Shown piece by piece: positions 35,990-50,342 of a DNA stretch of 64,000 nt (position 1 is its first letter; every line of letters starts with the position of its first letter). Where the stretch lies: the NCBI GenBank assembly GCA_017871115.1, contig JAFCIZ010000002.1, forward strand, positions 3,865,501 to 3,929,500. The letters are read 5' to 3'. This DNA is from Cunninghamella blakesleeana. Taxonomy: Eukaryota; Mucoromycota; Mucoromycetes; Mucorales; Cunninghamellaceae. Made by a program: the position numbers and the translations under genes. The notes below the pieces were generated by a model. That model had not been told where the DNA came from and ran no database searches. It saw nothing but the letters and a program-made list of their open reading frames with translations.

Positions 35990-37264
35990 GTATTTATGGT
36001 GATGAAGAATGATAATACTAATATGCTTCATTCCTTTTTTTATTTTTAAATAAATTAGATGTTTGGTGCCCTTTTAGCTATTTTAATTAGTTTTCTTCCA
36101 CCTAAAGTCATTCGTTACATGTTTCCAAAGATAGTGTCAGGCGTTGTATTAATAGTTATCGGTATTACATTACTTGGTTCTGGTATGAAAAATTGGGCTG
36201 GTGGTAGTGGTCCATGTATGTCCCGACCTACATCTGGCCCTTTTATGTTATGCCCTAGTACTAATGCACCCCACGCCCAAGCATGGGGATCTCCTATTAA
36301 TTTTGCGCTAGGTGCCTCTGTATTTGTCATGATTTTAGTGATTGAATTAGTTGGTTCAGTCTTTCTTAAAAATATTGCTGTATTCATTGGTTTGTTAGTT
36401 GGTTGCATTATTGCAGGTGCCATTGGTATGTTTGATGGAAGTGGTATTGCATCAGCCCCTGCTATTACTTTTCTTTGGGTAAAGACTTTTAAGCTAAGTG
36501 TATATGGCCCCGCAGTGATTCCTTATTTATTCACCTATCTTGATATGATCATTGAATGTTTAGGTGATTTAACTGCTGCTAGTGACGTATCAGGTTTACC
36601 ATTGGAAGGTGAAGAATTTGAACAACGTTGTCAAGGTGGATTGTTAGCCGATGGATTATCTGGTATCTTTTCATCTTTGGCTACTTCTATGGGTGTAGTT
36701 ACTTTTAGTCAAAACAATGGTATTATCGCTGTTACACGATGTGCAAGTCGAGTAGCTGGGTTTGTTTGTGCTATTATTCTTGTGATTTGTGGCGTTTTTG
36801 GTAAAATCTCTGCTGCTTTTTTGGCTATCCCATTACCTCTGATTGGTGGTATGACCGTGTTTTTATTTGCTTCTGTTGCTACTTCTGGTATACGTATTTT
36901 AAGTTATTTGAAATGGACCCGTCGTGATCGTATAATTGTTGCTGCTTCATTAGCCATTTCTGTAGGTGTAAGTATGGTGCCTGATTGGTTTAATTACGTC
37001 ATGCCTAAATCGCCTAATCCTGCTTTGGAAGGATTTTATCAATCCATTCATACAGTAGTAAGTACAGGCTATATTATGGCTGGATTATTATCAGTTGTAC
37101 TTAATTTGATCTTGCCTTATGATTCCCTTGATCAGTATGAACCTACAGCTCAAAATGATGCCACAATTGTTTCTGGCATTCAACGTAATTACCAAGAAGC
37201 ATCCCCCACTCCCTCTTCCTCCTCCTCCTCTACTTCAACAAATAAACCTCCTGTTACCAAGTAA
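34894..37264 (+). CDS. NCS2-family purine (xanthine/uric acid) permease, UapA-like
   Basis: Six exons (34894..35093, 35183..35286, 35364..35499, 35620..35678, 35786..35946, 36059..37264) give 621 aa with ~12-14 membrane segments. The first donor is taken as TG|GTATGG; this avoids a stop at 35113 and rebuilds the family's D-Y-x-x-x-C-M-P-R-I-P-F junction. NCS2 marks are EIPILVAIIMGVQHFLAVIG, TPTLMV, QITGVSFANIAAAQAL and the signature QNNGIIAVTRCASRVAGF; the Q-N-x-G-x-x-x-x-T motif contacts substrate in UapA. ECLGDLTAASD precedes it. The family imports xanthine, uric acid and related oxopurines with protons. The N-terminal tail carries acidic and Tyr motifs; the C-terminus is Ser/Pro-rich. Confidence 0.94.
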
Positions 37265-39688
37265 CTTCTCTTTTCCATTTTTTCCAGAATTTAATTGTAT
37301 ATAGTTTAGTTATTTATTTATATCATTTAATGATTATGATTATGATTATCCTTTTTTTAAATATATTTTATCACCATTATTTAATTAATCTTTAATAAAT
37401 TTGTATTATATTATATCCTATTTTCTATTTGTATTACTTTGCTGTTTTAGTTTAATTATATCTGTAATGACGCTGTAATAAGGTAAATTATCGATGATTG
37501 GATTATAGACCCTTTTAAATAGTATCTTTGCTAACATTTTTTAAATATAAAAACAGATTAATATATTAAGTAGCTATAACAGATGGCGTTTTAATCAGAT
37601 ACTTTAACTAAAACTATCTAAATCTACCTTAAGAGAAGTTGATGATGACAATAATGGTCAAACAATAATTTGATCCAGTTATGCAGTAAATTGTTGTTAG
37701 ACGATTAATACACCTGAATATATATATATATAAGTATGGTATAAAAACAAAATTTATAAAAAAGTACATTACTATAATCATAATATTTTTGATTATTGAT
37801 ATCGAAAAAAATATGAAATATTACTTTAATAAACTGTTTTTATTCTACTCAGAATACAGGAACTGTCATTCACTGCTTTGTTATGTTTTCTTTAAATTTC
37901 TTTTTCATTACTATTTCCTAATGCTATAAAAATATTATTTACAAAACTCACACAACAAAAAAAATTACAAAGCATAGTACAGAGGAAAACAAATTTAAAA
38001 AAAAATAGCTAAAGGGAAACTAGTGAATCAATATTTTTTTCAATATTTACCATAAAAAGAGTCTGATTTTTTTTTCCATTTTTTATTCCTTTTATTATCA
38101 GTTATCTTTTTATCAGTCATATATTATCAATATATCTAATTCTTAGTAAAATTGGAATTTTAAAGCATTTTTAATTCTTACATATGATGATACTTCTGAT
38201 GCTGTTCGATTTGGTAAACGAATGTGTGATACAAAATTTATATGACTTGCTGAATGTTGTAGTCAGTTACTAAAATAATAGAGTATCATGAGAGTTTAAT
38301 TTATTGAATATTGATGAATAAAACATCTTCAAGGTATGCTCCCATTGTGGCTTACTGAAGACTCAAAATATTGAAGTAGAAAGTCAGAAACTGCATTCTG
38401 TGTTAGTGTAAGGCAACTGTAACACGGTCAAGTAGTGTAACACTAAAGCTTCAAGAGCATCTATAGCATTTGTATGTATCTCATCAACGATCATGAAAAG
38501 TCAATGATTTTTACACTTTGTAATAACTAATATTACTATATTTTTACATGAATATTTAATATATTTTATTTTATAAAAGAAAATTGAAAAATTTGAATTT
38601 GAATTTTTCTACTTTTTTATATCTCTAAATTTAGGTAGAAGCACTGTATAAACTAATTTCATTTTTGCAATGAAAAATAATTTAAGATAAAAATGCTCCC
38701 TTTCTAAGTTAATATTTATAGAAGAATTTATTCTTCTTTATATTTACGTATTTTTTATATATAGTATATATATTCTTCACTGATCCTATATCATCTTTGA
38801 ATCACATGATATCTCAACAATTGGGTTTTTTTACATATAAGGTACAAAGGTTAAATGATAATAGTAATACTTTTATCTATTCAAAATACATAGTACTTTT
38901 CTTTAAAGTTTTTTTTTTAATGACTATATATAAATTAAATTAAATGGATAATTATTTAATAATAATTGTTGTGATTATATAATTATATTCAAATAATAGA
39001 ATTTTAATTTTTTGATTATTATTATATACAAGATAGTTTAAACAGCATGCATATTTCTAACAATGCGTTTTCTCCAATCATATAAACTCGATCTTACTAA
39101 TGTAAATTTGATTAGTCGATCACTAAAAAACTTACTATTCATTTGAATAAATATATTCCCGTTCTTTGGGGTTACTTCTAGGTCAATGGTACTTTATCTG
39201 TCTCTTCCACGTCCAAAATTTTATTATTTTTTACACAAGCAAATAAAATTAATTTAAAATGATAGGTATACCAAATTCAATTTATTCATATTATATTTTT
39301 TAAGAGATAATAATAACAATAAAATGATAGATTATGAATGATTCAATGATCATCAAGCTTTTGAGTTTTAAATTTATTTTAAAGCAGAAAAAATTTATAT
39401 CTCTTCAGCTCGTGGAGAATAATAAAATACCTTTCTAACCAATTGGTTGCACACGTTTACGAAAGATAGGGTCAGATATTTGGTATGTCACATTTTATGT
39501 TATACTTATTTGTTTCACTTTAATAATTTTTATTATGAACGTTACAAAAGTTTTTTAAAAAATTACATTTTTTTTTCCAAAGTATAAAAATTTGCAACTT
39601 TTTTTTTTTTTTTTTTTTTTTTTTCGTTTTCTTTCTCCTCTATCATTATTATTATTTTTTTTATAGTATAAAAAATTATCTTAATATT
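37265..39688. other. 2.4 kb intergenic region, no intact gene
   Basis: AT-rich DNA with few repeats for its length. A plus-strand island at about 38150-38245 reads YDDTSDAVRFGKRMCDTKF before a stop, and 38330-38480 has a less biased composition. Neither gives a supported gene. Before the glycosyltransferase start lies a 24-T run (39601-39624). Confidence 0.45.
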
Positions 39689-41129
39689 ATGCGTATATTG
39701 ATTATTTCAGAGGTAAATAAAAATATATTCATTTCTACTTATATTCTTCAATTAATTTATTAAAATAAATACTCATTCAAAAAATTAAATCTATACATCC
39801 ACTTGCCCACCTATCTTTTTTTAGTCTTTTTTACCCAAAGTAGATGGCGTCACAAGAACCATAGCAAAGCTATTAGAACATCTTGAACGACAAAACCATC
39901 AAGTTATGTTATTCTGTCCTGATAATGGAGAGACAACTTATGCAGGTGCTGAATTAGTTGGCACTGGAGGGTTACCTTTTTTACCTTATCCTGAATTAAA
40001 GCTAAATTTGTGGCGACCTACTTTTACCAAAAAATTATTAGCTTTCCAACCTCAAGTGATTCATTTAGTGGACCCTGTTTGGCTAGGTGCAGCTGCTTTA
40101 GCTGTTTTAAAACTTTTTCAAAAGAATCAAGTAGGTAATATTCCAATAGTTTCTTCGTATCATACCAATCTTGCTACTTATTGTACTCATTTTGGTTGGG
40201 GTATTTTTACACCATTAATGTGGCGTTGGAATCAGTTTTGTCATTCGTACTGTCGGTATACAGTCTGTCCTTCACAAAGTACAAGAGAAATGCTATGGGC
40301 TCATGGATTTAAAAATGTAAGGTTATGGCAGAGAGGGGTAGATATGAATTTATTTTCACCTACTTTAAGATCTAATGAATTACGCGCACAATGGATGGGT
40401 CTAATGGATGACGATGATGATGTTATCAATAAAACTATCATTTTATACGTTGGTAGAGTCTCTTATGAAAAAAATCTTGGATTAGTAGTGGATACTTATA
40501 AACAAATGGACCATTCAAAATGTCATCTAGTCATTGTGGGACATGGACCAGCTTTTGATCCTATTCAGCAATCTTGTCTTGCTTCAGGAACTCCAGTTAC
40601 ATTTACTGGATATTTATATGGCACCAATTTAGCAACGGCCTTTGCGTCGGCGGATTTCTTTGCTTTCCCCTCTACAACTGAAACATTTGGCCAAGTTATT
40701 TTGGAAGCCATGGCATCAGGTTTGCCGGTCTCTGGTTTATTGGCTGAAGGTGTACGTGATTTAGTACAACAGGATGAAACGGGTTTATTACTCGATATTA
40801 CCAATTTAACATATGAAGAGCAGTGTGTGAAATATAAACAATGTTGGATGAAATTAATAAACAATCCTCAACATAGAAAATTGATGGGCGAAAATGCTTT
40901 GGAATCAGCTAAACAATATACTTGGCCAAGAGCAATGGAACATATGGTACAAGTTTATAGAGATGCTATAGGTGATCAAGGAACTGCAACTGCAACAGGT
41001 ACAGAAGATGATGAAGATAGTGGCGTGGAAGAGGATTTTTCTTTTATGGATGATGAAAATATGAATGAGGCTACTGCCAATTTATTGAAAAAAAAGCCTT
41101 TAAATAATGAAACTCTTATTAGAGCTTAA
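39689..41129 (+). CDS. GT4-family glycosyltransferase (SQD2-like)
   Basis: A 24-base first exon (39689..39712, MRILIISE) is spliced to 39825..41129, giving 442 aa. The N-terminal GT-B domain begins SFLPKVDGVTRTIAKLLEHL, typical of GT4 enzymes. The nucleotide-sugar half has LYVGRVSYEKNLGLVVD, HLVIVGHGPAF and the E-x7-E motif region FAFPSTTETFGQVILEAMAS, with donor-phosphate contacts there. Order and wording resemble SQD2-type and bacterial/fungal alpha-mannosyl- or glucosyltransferases (cd03814). No signal peptide or clear membrane span was seen, but one short hydrophobic patch (WLGAAALAVL) may peripherally bind membranes. The donor and acceptor are unknown. The C-terminal ~45 residues are acidic and disordered. 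Confidence 0.88.
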
Positions 41130-41211
41130 CATATATATATAAATTTATTCCCTTTTTTTTATTATTATCTATTTTTGTATATTATTATTTTAACCTATTA
41201 TTTAATGTTGA

Positions 41212-43218
<2,007 letters not shown>

Positions 43219-45170
43219 ATGACTGAAAAAAAAACAATAGAACTTGGAATTATTGGTTGCGGTGGTATGGGTCGTTTTTATGCTCATAAATTATCGAAAG
43301 CTGGTTGGAAAAAGTAAAAATAAATTCACCTTATATATGTGTATATATATATGTATATATACTGAATAATAAAAGATCAGGGTAATGATATATCTCTTTT
43401 TCTCTTTCTCTATCTTCTTATATATACATATATGAATATCCCAATTACTTTTTATTAAATAGGGTATATGTATGTGATTTACCAGAAAGATATGAAACTT
43501 TGAAAGCTGAATTTAAAGGTACACGAAAAAAGTGAAATTATTTTGAATAGTTGTCAAAGTAATATAGCGTGTATATATATATGTTCAGGAAAAAGTAATA
43601 TAATATAGAATTAAAACTAATATTCAATGGATGTTTTATATATATATATAATGAATAGATACTGATATTAAAGTGTTGCCCGATGGATATCACATATCAA
43701 GAAGATGTGACTGGATTATGTATGCTGTTGAAGCAGAGTATATTGATGCTGTAGTTGCAAAGTATGGCCCAGGTAATTATATTTTAAATGTGTCATTCAT
43801 TTCTCTTTTTTTTATTATTTTTTTACTATTATTATTTAATATGATATTCATTTATTGCTATATTTTTTTCATTTACTTATTACTATTATAGCTACAAAAA
43901 TGGATGCTATCGTTGCTGGTCAGGTATATATATAATGGATATTATTAAACAATAAATATAATTAATTAAAAAAAGGGGAAAATAAAATAACAATGGCATA
44001 TATATATACTGTTATTATTAGACATCTGTGAAACAACCTGAAGTAGACGCATTTAAAAGACATTTACCACCCGATGTTCACATCGTGTCTTGTCATTCTA
44101 TGCATGGGCCTGGTGTTGACCCCAAAGGCCAACCTTTAGTGGTAATTAGAGAAAGAGCAACGGATGAAAAGCACGAATTAGTATTACGTATTTTATCATG
44201 CTTTGAATCCAATATGGTGCACTTATCTGCCGAAGAACATGATCGTATCACTGCTGATACTCAAGCTGTTACTCATGCTGCATTTTTGAGGTAAAATGAA
44301 TAATAAATAAATGTATAATTAAAAATGGTATTATTGTTATTATCAATTATTCTATTCACTATATATTATTATTCTATTTATAAATAAATAGTATGGGTAG
44401 TGCATGGAAGGCCAATAACCAATTCCCAGTATGTATAATAATATATATAAGTGATCGAAAATAAAAGTATTTTTTTATATTAACAGTTACCAAACCTTTT
44501 TTTTATAATTTTCTCCTAGTGGCTAATTCCTCATTTCGTTGGTGGTATTGAAAATGTTAAAGTGAATGTAGCTATGAGAATCTATAGTAATAAATGGCAT
44601 GTTTATGCAGGTGAATATATAAATGGAAATACATATAAAAACATATAATATATATTTATGCAATAGGAAAAATAATTAACTGATTATATTACAATTATTC
44701 ATATAGGACTTGCTATTATGAATCCAATCGCTAAAATTCAAATTTCTCAATATGCTAGATCAGTAGCTGATTTATTTAAACTTATGATACAAGAAAAAGA
44801 ATCAGAATTCAGAGAAAGGATTCAAGCTGTAAAGAACTAAAAAAAAAAGATCACGATCATTAAAATATATAAACGTATAATATATAAAGGATAATGAACT
44901 AATATTAAAATGTATATCTCTTTTTTTCTTTTTTATTATTTTTTAAAGGCTAATACATTTGTGTTTGGTGGATTACAAAAAGATCATGTGCCTATTTTAT
45001 TGTCAGATGAAATTTTGGATGAGTTTTCGTTATCAAAAATGCCCAAAGAAAAACGTGAACCTAATTCTCATCTATCATTGCTCGCTATGGTTGATTGTTG
45101 GTATACTTTAAAGTTAAATCCTTATGAACATATGGTTTGTCAAACCCCATTATTTAGATTATGGATGTAA

Positions 45171-45205
<35 letters not shown>

Positions 45206-45553
45206 TCATTCTTTTTCACTATAATTAATATCACCTATTCACTTTCATTGATATCCGTCTAACTATATATTTATATATTATAAAGGGGAATTACTGAATA
45301 TTTATTCCGTAGTGGGCCCATGTTAGAAGATGCTATTCAAGCAGCTTTATATAGAAAAGAAATCCGACCTGATGATATGGAGTTTGTTACTTGTGCACGT
45401 GGATGGGCAGAATGTGTTGATTTAGGAAGCATGGAAGCATATGAAAAAAGATTTACAAGCACAGCTGGATTTTTCCAAGATAGATTTGTTGAAAGTAACG
45501 TTCTTGGAAATAAAATGATTGCAATGATTTCAAAAAATGTGGAAAAAAAGTAA
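43219..45553 (+). CDS. TYR1: Prephenate dehydrogenase (NADP+), Tyr1
   Basis: Ten exons (43219..43313, 43463..43518, 43659..43772, 43892..43923, 44022..44290, 44392..44428, 44520..44610, 44707..44828, 44949..45166, 45286..45553) close at 433 aa; yeast Tyr1 is of similar size. The enzyme oxidises and decarboxylates prephenate to 4-hydroxyphenylpyruvate, a step of tyrosine synthesis. The Rossmann motif is GIIGCGGMGRFYAHKL (about residues 9-24). Further marks are IVSCHSMHGPGVDPKGQP and LSAEEHDRITADTQAVTHAA, with the catalytic His in the first of these. It is unusually intron-dense, with internal exons of 32 and 37 bases. The eighth donor is GCT|GTAAAG, not the apparent end at a nearby TAA. Confidence 0.95.
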
Positions 45554-45875
45554 TGTTAAAAATAATACATGCAAAAAAGACTCTTTTATTATTGTTCATA
45601 TCATTATCATTTTTCATCTTTACATTTTAACACTTTTAAAAATATCCCATGACCACCTTTTTTTTTTATTGAAAATTAATAATAATGGTAATAAACTTTT
45701 TTCGTATATATTTATTCAAAAAGAAAAAAAGCAAATTTATTGTTAAAAATTAACAAATAATATAATATAGTTGAATATTATAAATTTTTTTTAAAAAAAA
45801 ATAAAGTGGGATACGTATTTTAAAAAGGAAAAAAAAAAGTACATAACATTAAATTATAGTATAAATTATTTATAT
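45554..45875. other. Convergent spacer
   Basis: 322 bp between two gene ends, with a T8A9 palindrome (45785-45801) and A-runs; likely holds the polyadenylation signals of both. Nothing gene-like. Confidence 0.6.
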
Positions 45876-48013
45876 CTAAGTTGATATGGCGTGTTCGATA
45901 TGTTTAGCATTACTTGTGGATAATTTTTCAGCCTTTAAATCAGAAATAGCTTCGGTGGGTTCAATTGAGTTATCATTATTCTTACTAAAGATAAATTGTT
46001 GTAAATAACTGTTGTTTTCTTTTGATGATTTATTAAAATCAACCCTATTTTTAAAAAACAAAAAATGAAGAGGAGATGTTTAAAAAAAAATAGTGAGTTC
46101 CTACCCCGAAAATGCCTATTTTCCACATTAATTAAAAAAAAAGAATAGATACTTACTGTGATTTTCCAATGAATTGATAATCGCCATTATTTAATAATGT
46201 AAAGAATCTTGGTTTCCATTCAATATTTTTCTTTGCTCTTTCTACTTTTAATTCTCTTTGATAATTTTCAATTCTAGTTTTTTCATCTGTTGCCATATCT
46301 AAATCGTCTATCTTTAACCCTTCAGTTACTTTACTCCATAACCTAATATAAACAAATAAATAAATAATAAATAAATATAACCAAGTAGCTTATCTTTTAT
46401 TATTGTTATTATTATTATCATTTGTTTTTATTTATATATTTACCGTCGTGATTCGTATTCTTCTTGATTTGCTTCTGGTTCCACAATTTTTGGATGTATC
46501 ACTGACCCTTTAACTATAAAAAGCGGTTCCTTAACTTTACCCTATACATTTATAGAGATTTCCCCCAAAAAAAATAAAAAATAAGATTATAGAAAGGTAA
46601 GTCATATTAAAAAAAATTCCCCATGATAAAAACTTATGTTTTTATATTTTTATATTTTTTTTTTCTATTACCTTTGCTGGTTTAATAAATATTTCAGAAG
46701 TCCATGTACCTGATATATCATATAATACTTCCCCACTAGATCCTTTCTTAATTTTTCCCACAACAGAATGATATTGGCCAGAGAAAAACCCTTTTGATTT
46801 GAACTCCAACTCCGCTATTAAATCACTGGTAACGCATTTTACTGTGCAATGATCTCCCAATTCCATAATCATCTTTCCAACTATTAATAAAAAAAAAGGG
46901 AGAACGAAAAAAAATCAATGCATGAAATCATAATAAAAATAAACATATATATAAAAGGAAAAAAAAGAAAAAAGAAAACATATATATATACAAATATATT
47001 GTAAACTAAAGATGATACTATTTACTTACACAAAATTCCCCTGGCATATACATTTGGGTTAGTGATTTCATAAGTTTCATTATGATGCTTGGCAAAAATA
47101 ACTCGGGAATAGCCATTCATAATGGTAGCTGCACTGTTTCCAAGGAATCTAGCTTTTGGTTTTGTTTCACCTTCAATAGTAATGCCGTGTTCAGGATTAG
47201 CATAATAGTAAGCTGACATTGGAGGATGGTGACTAAAAATATGAAAAAAAAGAAAAAAATTATCAGATTCTTTTTTATTGTAATAAACAATTACATAGAC
47301 ATATATCTAAAATTCAAAATAAAAATAAAAAGTATTAGTTACCTTGTTTGTTCTGCACAATAAAAAGCTTCTGAACCGTCTTGAAATTCATATCTACATC
47401 TAAAAAATTCACCAAGTACAGGATTATATGGTTTTTTCACACCCTGTTTTTTTTTTTCAAAAAAAAAAAAAAAATAGATAAAAAAGGATTTTCATATGAG
47501 AATGGAATTTTTCTATATTTTCGAACCTTTTTTATATATACTTAAGTAAATAGATATATATATTTATATAAATACGTATGTATAATTACTTTTGGTTTAA
47601 TATGCCATCCAGATAAAAAGTATTTGACTACTGCTACAAACCTTTCGGTGGGATCAGATAGAGAAGACGCTCTATCATTATCAAATAAATAATAATAAGA
47701 ATAATATGAATAAGTACAAAATATAGAAAAACATTTAAGAAAGAAGGAGTATTAAAAAAAAAGAGGAGATCAGAATAAAAACTTACTGAAAACATAAATC
47801 AGGGTGAGCCATAAAATCACTGATTTTTTCTAACATACTTCTTGGTTCTAATATAAAAGTAGGTAACGTAACTCTTGATAAATCCATATCTTTACTAAGT
47901 TGTTTGATAATTCCCATTAAAATGCTTCGTTCGGCACTGCCTTCTTCTAGTACTAAAGAGTGTTCGGTATCTTCGGTAGAAGTATCTTTGGATTCTGTAC
48001 GTTTTTTTATCAT
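45876..48013 (-). CDS. Oxysterol-binding protein-related lipid transfer protein (Osh/ORP)
   Basis: Eight minus-strand exons (47787..48013, 47590..47671, 47343..47443, 47030..47232, 46672..46880, 46444..46541, 46157..46342, 45876..46044) give 424 aa. The ORD signature EQTSHHPP is rebuilt across an intron (His138-His139). FVAVVKYFLSGWHIKPK and VKKPYNPVLGEFFRC lie just before it, and GKMIMELGDHCTV after it. The short ORD-only architecture without a PH domain matches yeast Osh4-Osh7 types, which exchange sterol or phosphatidylserine against PI4P between membranes; the two His bind the PI4P headgroup. The C-terminal ~50 residues are disordered. The start is the first ATG; an acidic N-terminal segment precedes the lid. 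Confidence 0.95.
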
Positions 48014-48727
48014 TCTTGTTTTAAAAAGAGAAAGAGAGATGTGCGTAAAAAAAAAAAAAAGGGTATAAATATAACTTTTTAAATAATATAAATATAGTTT
48101 TAATTAAAAAAAAAAGTATATTTATATATAATATAAATGATGGTAAAAAATAATAGAGAAAAGAAAATAGAAGAAAAAGAAAAAGAAAAAAAAAAGATTT
48201 TAGACTTAAAAAAAGGGGACTTAAAAAGGCAGGAAAAAACTATAATGGATTAAAATCATTTTTAAAGTCCGTCGAACCTAAATGGTGCGGTGTGGAGGTT
48301 TTTTTTTAGGTGAAAGCGCTAATTGTTCAATTTTTCCTTCTCTTTTTTTTTCCAAAAACTTAAGGTAAAGAAACTCACATACATACATCAAAATGTAGAA
48401 TCCATCATCCATCCATCCTTTCAATATATCATTTTCACCATCATCGACTTTATTTAAATATATATACACCACCTCATCTTTGATTAGACTTATTTACTAA
48501 AAAAAAAAAAAGATTTAAAATATATATAAAGTGAACTTATTTTGAATGATGAATGGATAATATATAAATTAAGTGTAAACGAAAATGGAATGGAATGGAC
48601 TTGTAGCATTTTTAAAAAATATATTGATATAGTTATACAAATACATATAGATTGATAATATATTAATTTTATTATTATTATTTAATATACATAAATATAT
48701 ATATATATAATATGTACATATATAGTC
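48014..48727. promoter_or_regulatory. Divergent promoter, oxysterol-binding protein / ribosomal protein S5
   Basis: 714 bp between divergent starts. A GC-richer island at 48269-48325 (CCGTCGAACC, GGTGCGGTGTGGAGG, AAAGCGC) is the best candidate regulatory element; the rest is AT-rich with TA repeats before the S5 start. A small minus-strand open frame (48278-48472) is not supported. Confidence 0.45.
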
Positions 48728-49582
48728 ATGGTTGTTTTGAACTTACCTGCTGACGTCTTGGCCAGTGCCGATGGCTCTCGCAAGCTTTTCAATAAATGGT
48801 CTTATGAAGATGTTGAAGTAAAGGATATTTCTCTCCAAGATTATATTCAAATCCGTCAACATGTTTATTTACCTCACACTGCTGGTCGTTTTGCCGCCAA
48901 GCGTTTCCGTAAGGCTCAAGTAAGTTTATATCATGTTTTATTAATATTTTAAAAATAGAATGGATATATTAAATATATTAAAAGGGATGGATAATACAGA
49001 TAAAAATATAAGTAAAATGAATTTTTTATGAAGAAAATAATATGAAGGAATTAGAAAGGACAGCATGGAAAAAAATAAAAAATTAAAGGAGAAAGGCAAA
49101 GGGAAGATACTTTTATAAAACGGTTTTTCATGTTTGTTATTGTTATGTATTTAATTTTTTAGTGTCCTATCGTTGAACGTTTAACCAACTCCCTTATGAT
49201 GCACGGTCGCAACAACGGTAAGAAATTATTAGCTGCTCGTATTGTTCAACATGCCTTTGAAATCATCAACTTGTTGACCGACCAAAACCCTATCCAAGTC
49301 CTTGTTGATGCCATTATCAATACTGGTCCTCGTGAAGATTCTACCCGTATTGGTTCTCAAGGTACTGTCCGTCGTCAAGCTGTTGATGTTTCTCCTCTTC
49401 GTCGTGTCAATCAATCCATTGCTCTCATTACCCACGGTACTCGTGAAGCCGCTTTCCGTAATGTTAAGACTATTGCTGAATGTCTCGCTGATGAATTGAT
49501 CAATGCTGCTAAGGGTTCTTCCAACTCTTATGCTATCAAGAAGAAGGATGAACTTGAACGTGTTGCCAAGTCTAACCGATAA
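48728..49582 (+). CDS. RPS5: 40S ribosomal protein S5 (uS7)
   Basis: Two exons, 48728..48919 and 49163..49582, give 203 aa. The chain is uS7 throughout: [80 protein letters not shown] and the C-terminal [16 protein letters not shown]. It sits in the head of the small subunit near the mRNA exit and contacts E-site tRNA. Codon use is the most GC-rich of the window (CGT, GGT, CTC, AAG), the usual sign of very high expression. A 243 bp intron near the first third is long for this window. Confidence 0.98.
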
Positions 49583-50342
49583 ATTGGTTTACATTATATT
49601 ATTTTATTTAATGATCATTTTTTATTGTACACAATTTCGTTTTTTTGGTTAATATTTCAATAAAAACATATTTTTCTTTTCCCTTTACATTATTATTATT
49701 TTCTTATTTATATATATGGTTTATATTAATCATTATTATCACTATCATTATCATCATGTATTAAATATATAAAATGAATAATAAAAATGATGTTTATAGA
49801 CTTTCTCCTTTTTATTTTATTTTTCTTTATTAAAATACTATAAATAAATTATAAGTATGAACTATACGTATTATCAAATACTTCAAGAATATTTTTTAAT
49901 TAAGAAAAATGTAAGGAATCTAATATTGACAACATAGCATGGTCTACTAAATAAAAAAATTATATGCCAAAAAGAAAGTTTAAAAAAATGAACCTCCGCT
50001 TTTTTGACATAAATTTTTTTAACCCATGAATTTTTTAACTCTCTTTTCTAAACTTTTTATTAATAATTCTTTTTCTTTACTCTCTTTTTATAAATTAATG
50101 AAATGTATATGTATTTACTGTATTATTTTCATTAACAATTAACAAAATATTCTAATTATAATAAATTTAAATAGTAAGTAATTTTTTTTTCCTTTTATTA
50201 AAATAAATAATACCAGTAATAGATCTCTTTATGCTTGTAGAATACTATTTTCTAACAATATTAATCATTTAACTTATTACTAATAATAATTATATTTTAA
50301 TTCATTTAATATATATATATATATATATATAGCTGTAAACAT
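49583..50342. other. Intergenic, S5 terminator side and PHD-SET promoter
   Basis: Mostly AT-rich. AACCTCCGCTTTTTTGAC at 49991-50008 resembles the CTCCGCTTT patch upstream of the deaminase/permease pair. A TA array lies directly before the start codon. No gene seen. Confidence 0.45.
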
